64,000 bases of DNA from Pseudozobellia sp. WGM2. Its GTDB lineage: Bacteria; Bacteroidota; Bacteroidia; Flavobacteriales; Flavobacteriaceae. The stretch spans positions 1 to 64,000 of the forward strand of contig NZ_JADNYK010000009.1 of NCBI RefSeq assembly GCF_017810075.1, written 5' to 3'. The translations under genes were made by a program, and so were the position numbers. Shown one piece after another: positions 60,546-64,000 of the stretch. The notes under the pieces are model-generated. The model searched no databases. It saw only the letters and a list, made by a program, of their open reading frames with translations, and was not told where the DNA came from. Each line of letters starts with the position of its first letter. The stretch's first letter is position 1.

Positions 60546-62963
60546 TCACATGCGATCACGCTCTTCCTGCGAACCTGTCTTCCGATTTCTTTTTTCCTTT
60601 ACTTTTTGATTCCCGAACGGGAAGGAATAGGTCAACTGAAAGACCCTTTCCGAAAAATTATTTTTACCATAAGTATTTATCCCCAATTCGGGTTGGTCAT
60701 ATTCCCATTCATCTATACCGCCTGTGGCCGTGATGTCTTGTACGCTGAACGTTATTGAGCTTTCGTTCTTGAATTTTTTGCTCACCCCAAAGTTGATATA
60801 GTGGTGTATGTACTGCACTTGGTCTCCGTCTATGTGCGGACTCATATACCTGCCGTCGATGTTGGCGGTCCATGAGTTGCTCAATTTAAAAATATTGGTA
60901 AGTTGTGCCGTAATGGTGAAAATGCCTTTTTCAAATGGCAAGGGCCTGTTCGATGAATCTTTGACTTTTTTGTAGGCACCATCTAAATTCCAGTTCATTT
61001 TCCAGATTTCACTAATTTTTATCGGGAAGCTTATATTCAACAAGTACCCATCCATTCGGTCAAAATTAATGGGCATACTGGTCTGCAAGCCTCTTTCCTT
61101 ATCAACGGTGTTGTAAAATGCGATGGTTCCATTGGCCCTATTGATTTCAAAAGCAATCAGAAGAGAATTATGATTGTACGCCAATCTTGCCGCATTGGTA
61201 AACGATGGTCTAATGCGTGTGTTTGAACTGACAAACAGTGAAGGGTCTATTAAAAAATAGAAACCGGCTAAATGAAAAAAGGACGGGCGTTCGATTCGTC
61301 GGTTCATAGATAAAGTAAGCGACTTGGTAGAATCAATAGCGTAACTTGTTCTGACGACCGGAAAGAGATTGTTATAAGTAACGCTAAAGTCGCTCTCTCC
61401 CGAGGTATCATCGAGTTCATAATTATAATGCTCTAGTCGAAGGCCTAAATTACTTTCCCATTTTCCGTTCCATTTTTGGTAAAAGGAAGCATAGGCAGCC
61501 AAGACCTTTTCGGCAATATCATCGTTCGTAGAGAATGCTTCGTCATCCCCTGAAATATCTGCTATTCTATTCTGGATCAGTGATTCGGTATTGGAGTTGT
61601 TAAAGGTGCCCTTAACACCCGTCTCCAGCTTGTTGCCCGCTTGGTTTTTCCATTCAAAATCTGCCCTGACCGTGCTAATTTTAAATTGTGATTCACGATT
61701 GGCAGTAGTTTTTTCAATAGCTTCTTCAGAATTAAGATTATTTAAATCTGAAGTGTTTTGTACACCTAGTATCACCCTGTCTACATCAATATTTAGGGAA
61801 CTATTAGCACCAATTTTTCGAAAATAATTAAGATTGATGAAGGTGTTGCGATTCGGATTATTTATGTCAAGTAGAAATTGTGATTCGGTATACGGTACCG
61901 CATTAACAGTGCCTTTAGATATACTGGAAAAATTATGGCCTCTCAAATTGTTTCTCGAATATCCAAAAAGCCCCCCGACAATATTATTTTTATCAATTTC
62001 AAAATCGGCACCTACTGTAATACCTAACGAATTATTGGCGGGGTTTTCAAATCTCAACTTGTTCTCGTAGTAATAATTATCTCCTTGATATTCATAATTT
62101 CTATAATGGTTTACCGTCGCCTTGGGCATTCTGTTATGAAATCCGGTTACATTACCATAAATATTTATGCGATTGTTACGATAATTCAGGTCGGTACTGC
62201 CGTTAAACTTTTCGCGTTGCCCCATACCGACGGTGAGGCTTGCGTTTCCGTTAAGACCATAGGTGTTATTTTCTTTCATAACAATATGAATAATTCCGGA
62301 GGCATTATCGGAATCGTATTTTGCCCCGGGCTGATGTATGAGCTCAATACGGTCAATGTTTTCGGCCCGCATTCCCTTTAACTGCTGTATCAAATTAGCT
62401 TTGGGTATACGAGAGACCCTATCGTTTATCATAATCAATACTTCGCCCTTATTGTTTACGCTTATACTGTTCGAATTCTCCTGCACAATTACTCCCGGTG
62501 CCTTTTGCAGTACTTGTAGCGCATTGTTGCCGCTAAAAGTGGGCTGCGACCCTACATTGAGTATCAATCTGTCGCTTTTTTGTTGGTACAGCGCTTTTTG
62601 GCCTACCACTTGAACGCCCTGTAATTGCTGATCCATAGTTGTCAACTGGATGGTTCCCATAGAGAGTTCTTTGGAATCGTTGATAGATACTGATTTGAAA
62701 TACGGTTCGAAACCCAATAATGAAATGTTAAGCACATAGTTTCCTATCGCAATTTCTTCCATCTTAAAACGGCCTTTCGTATCAGTGGTTACTCCCTTAA
62801 TCATTACGGAGTCGTGATGCTGCAATAAAAGCACATGGGCAAATGCCATTACTTCGTCTTGAGCATCAATTACTTGCCCAGTTATAATTGCCTGCTGTGA
62901 AGAAAGTGGAAGCCATAGGAGCAATGTAATCCCCTTCAGATATTTGATTAAATACCGATGCAT
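60546..62963 (-). CDS. TonB-dependent-receptor-like outer-membrane protein (OMP_b-brl_3 type)
   Basis: This 805-residue protein has a signal peptide (about 1-24), a carboxypeptidase-regulatory-like domain (about 27-110, ITGQVIDAQDE, TTDTKGRFKMEEI, YVLNISLLGF), a plug region (about 125-225, GEVLIMINDRVSRIPK, then IDRIELIHQPGAKYD), and a large outer-membrane barrel to the C-terminus. The plug lacks the usual SusC TonB box that I would expect in SusC proteins, and no SusD gene follows, so it is the simpler outer-membrane beta-barrel receptor class. The ligand is unknown. It is first of a three-gene minus-strand unit with the small OMP and the esterase. Confidence 0.85.
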   Translation of the reverse strand: MHRYLIKYLKGITLLLWLPLSSQQAIITGQVIDAQDEVMAFAHVLLLQHHDSVMIKGVTTDTKGRFKMEEIAIGNYVLNISLLGFEPYFKSVSINDSKELSMGTIQLTTMDQQLQGVQVVGQKALYQQKSDRLILNVGSQPTFSGNNALQVLQKAPGVIVQENSNSISVNNKGEVLIMINDRVSRIPKANLIQQLKGMRAENIDRIELIHQPGAKYDSDNASGIIHIVMKENNTYGLNGNASLTVGMGQREKFNGSTDLNYRNNRINIYGNVTGFHNRMPKATVNHYRNYEYQGDNYYYENKLRFENPANNSLGITVGADFEIDKNNIVGGLFGYSRNNLRGHNFSSISKGTVNAVPYTESQFLLDINNPNRNTFINLNYFRKIGANSSLNIDVDRVILGVQNTSDLNNLNSEEAIEKTTANRESQFKISTVRADFEWKNQAGNKLETGVKGTFNNSNTESLIQNRIADISGDDEAFSTNDDIAEKVLAAYASFYQKWNGKWESNLGLRLEHYNYELDDTSGESDFSVTYNNLFPVVRTSYAIDSTKSLTLSMNRRIERPSFFHLAGFYFLIDPSLFVSSNTRIRPSFTNAARLAYNHNSLLIAFEINRANGTIAFYNTVDKERGLQTSMPINFDRMDGYLLNISFPIKISEIWKMNWNLDGAYKKVKDSSNRPLPFEKGIFTITAQLTNIFKLSNSWTANIDGRYMSPHIDGDQVQYIHHYINFGVSKKFKNESSITFSVQDITATGGIDEWEYDQPELGINTYGKNNFSERVFQLTYSFPFGNQKVKEKRNRKTGSQEERDRM

Positions 62964-63300
62964 ACTATTATCTTTAAAGGGGGCTAGAAATAGAAGTAGT
63001 ACTACCTTCCAATTTCGGCCATCATATCCCCAATGTGGACAATGGCAACTGTAACTGGTTAACCCATTAATGTCGGTGGAAGTACTTTCCTTTAGGTAAT
63101 TGATTGAAACATACGGTCGTCCCCTTAATCAACCTGAGCACGCATTAACGTGTTTGAGTTTTACATCCTAGTCTAAATGTTTTTTTATTCATTTTCACTC
63201 TAGTTGGTCTTAACGTATTTCATTCTATGTCTATTTAATCGAGAGGTTCACCTATAGAACAATGGTTACTTAGAAACTGGGTAGTAAACCATCAACACTT
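62964..63300. other. Non-coding stretch between receptor and acetyltransferase genes
   Basis: No convincing gene was found on either strand; the only frames are short. It must contain the receptor promoter (minus strand). I recognise no riboswitch, repeat or terminator in it. Confidence 0.5.
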
Positions 63301-63732
63301 CTAATGCAAGTATTTCTTATAATAAGCAGCTTTTGAAAAATAAGCTAGATTTTCATAAAAACCTCTAGCTTTAGAGGTAGCCAATGAAATCAAGACACAA
63401 TCATTTGTCTTAGAAATTCTTTCAAATTCTAACATCAACTTTTTTCCAACACCAGTTCCCCTATTATTTGTGTTAACAACTATTTCGTCGACATAAGCTG
63501 TTTTTCCGTTAGCGTAAATGGTTAGATGCAAATAACCGGATAGGTAACCTACAATCGCATTTTCAAACTCTGCAATTAAAATCTGGTGGTTTTTGTCAAG
63601 AACTAATTTTTGAAAATTCTTTTCCAATAATTCTTTTTTAATGGTGACCGATCGACTTAACTGAGTCGCTAGCGCATAAACCATTTCTACATCATTTGTT
63701 CGAGCCTTTCTTATTTTGATTTTCTGCTGCAT
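63301..63732 (-). CDS. GNAT acetyltransferase
   Basis: This 143-residue single-domain protein begins KIRKARTNDVEMVYALA and has the acetyl-CoA-binding motif RGTGVGKKLMLEFE near residue 91, with AYVDEIVVNTNNRG just before it and ATSKARGFYENLAYF near 119. Substrate unknown. It is AT-richer than its neighbours and lies nine bases upstream of the acyl-CoA dehydrogenase 3' end on the map, in the same orientation, so it probably follows that gene in one transcript. Confidence 0.88.
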   Translation of the reverse strand: MQQKIKIRKARTNDVEMVYALATQLSRSVTIKKELLEKNFQKLVLDKNHQILIAEFENAIVGYLSGYLHLTIYANGKTAYVDEIVVNTNNRGTGVGKKLMLEFERISKTNDCVLISLATSKARGFYENLAYFSKAAYYKKYLH

Positions 63733-63741
63733 AAAATTCGA

Positions 63742-64000
63742 TTACCTAGGCTGAAAATCGGGATCAAGACCTAGCATGGCCTTGGCCAGAAATTCACGGG
63801 ATAAGTAGCCGTTCGCTGGATGGATTTTACCTAAACGAGCATCGCGGAACAAACGTTCAAAACCTGCTTTTCGAAGCAGACCGTAGCCTCCCATAATATC
63901 CATAGCCTTATCAACAACCCGCCAAGAGCCTTCAACGGAACGGCATTTGGCCGCAACGATTTTTATGCCCCAAGCCGGACCATAGTCTTTGCCCTCACTC
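63742..64000 (-). CDS. Acyl-CoA dehydrogenase, C-terminal part (cut by window edge)
   Basis: The minus strand is open from the right edge to TAA at 63742-63744. The 85 visible residues include VVDKAMDIMGGYGL and ERLFRDARLGKIHPANG, the FAD-binding C-terminal helices of acyl-CoA dehydrogenases, which oxidise acyl-CoA to enoyl-CoA. The catalytic base and substrate pocket lie outside the window, so chain-length class cannot be given. Confidence 0.85.
   Translation of the reverse strand, partial: SEGKDYGPAWGIKIVAAKCRSVEGSWRVVDKAMDIMGGYGLLRKAGFERLFRDARLGKIHPANGYLSREFLAKAMLGLDPDFQPR

Noticed and set aside
60465-60758. 97-residue plus-strand frame between two envelope genes
   Set aside because: Overlaps the 3' end of the receptor gene and the 5' end of the small OMP gene on the other strand; no family pattern.
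1-64000. CRISPR array, prophage, insertion sequence, tRNA or rRNA
   Set aside because: No regularly spaced repeats, transposase or integrase genes, tRNA T-loop patterns or rRNA segments were seen on reading through the window.

Overview
The window is chromosomal DNA of a Bacteroidota bacterium, almost certainly a (probably marine) member of the Flavobacteriaceae. Evidence: gliding-motility genes gldA, gldB and gldC; Bacteroidota-type promoters (TTG, then TAnnTTTG) close to start codons; almost no Shine-Dalgarno sequences; OMP_b-brl_3-type TonB receptor, DUF3857/transglutaminase and SIMPL proteins. I cannot name the genus; gene order reminds me of the Zobellia/Maribacter group (memory only). 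No rRNA, tRNA, CRISPR, phage or insertion sequence was seen.

Layout. 1-2.2 kb: a UDG-fold protein flanked by a 12-bp inverted repeat, a tiny membrane protein and tonB. 2.5-4.1 kb: App1-type phosphatase and a deoxynucleoside kinase. 4.3-25.6 kb: a nearly continuous sulfur/methionine district. It holds metK behind a SAM-II-like riboswitch; metY, a MetX-aspartokinase-homoserine dehydrogenase fusion and metZ behind a SAM-I riboswitch; an Rrf2 regulator; the sulfate-assimilation operon (DUF2061, cysH, cysD, cysN, HEPN-fused sulfite reductase, SUMT, ferredoxin-NADP reductase); and metH split in two genes, a small unknown gene and metF behind a second SAM-I riboswitch. Together they convert sulfate to sulfide, aspartate to O-acetylhomoserine, and both to homocysteine, methionine and SAM, with SAM feeding back at three RNA sensors.

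25.6-30.2 kb: envelope proteins (PagL-like deacylase, DUF2807 lipoprotein, serine hydrolase) and gldA. 30.3-34.7 kb: the phenylalanine/tyrosine operon (pheA, aminotransferase, tyrA, DAHP synthase-chorismate mutase). It is preceded by what looks like a classical transcription attenuator: a 23-residue leader peptide with seven Phe and three Tyr, an antiterminator and an intrinsic terminator. This is the most striking regulatory object in the window. 34.8-48.7 kb: housekeeping genes (rsgA, dtd, MazG-like, aroA, queA, rlmN, polyprenyl synthase), a DUF3857 pair, and an ECF sigma/membrane protein/outer-membrane protein set. 48.8-57.5 kb: AraC regulator, SIMPL protein, PQQ-type sugar dehydrogenase, dnaG, a LuxR-type response regulator whose phospho-acceptor Asp is Glu, nadE, gldB and gldC. 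57.5-64 kb (minus strand): a reductase gene broken by one in-frame stop, two acetyltransferases, an esterase/OMP/TonB-receptor cluster and the 3' end of an acyl-CoA dehydrogenase gene.

All calls come from reading the sequence and remembered family motifs; no database search or folding program was run.
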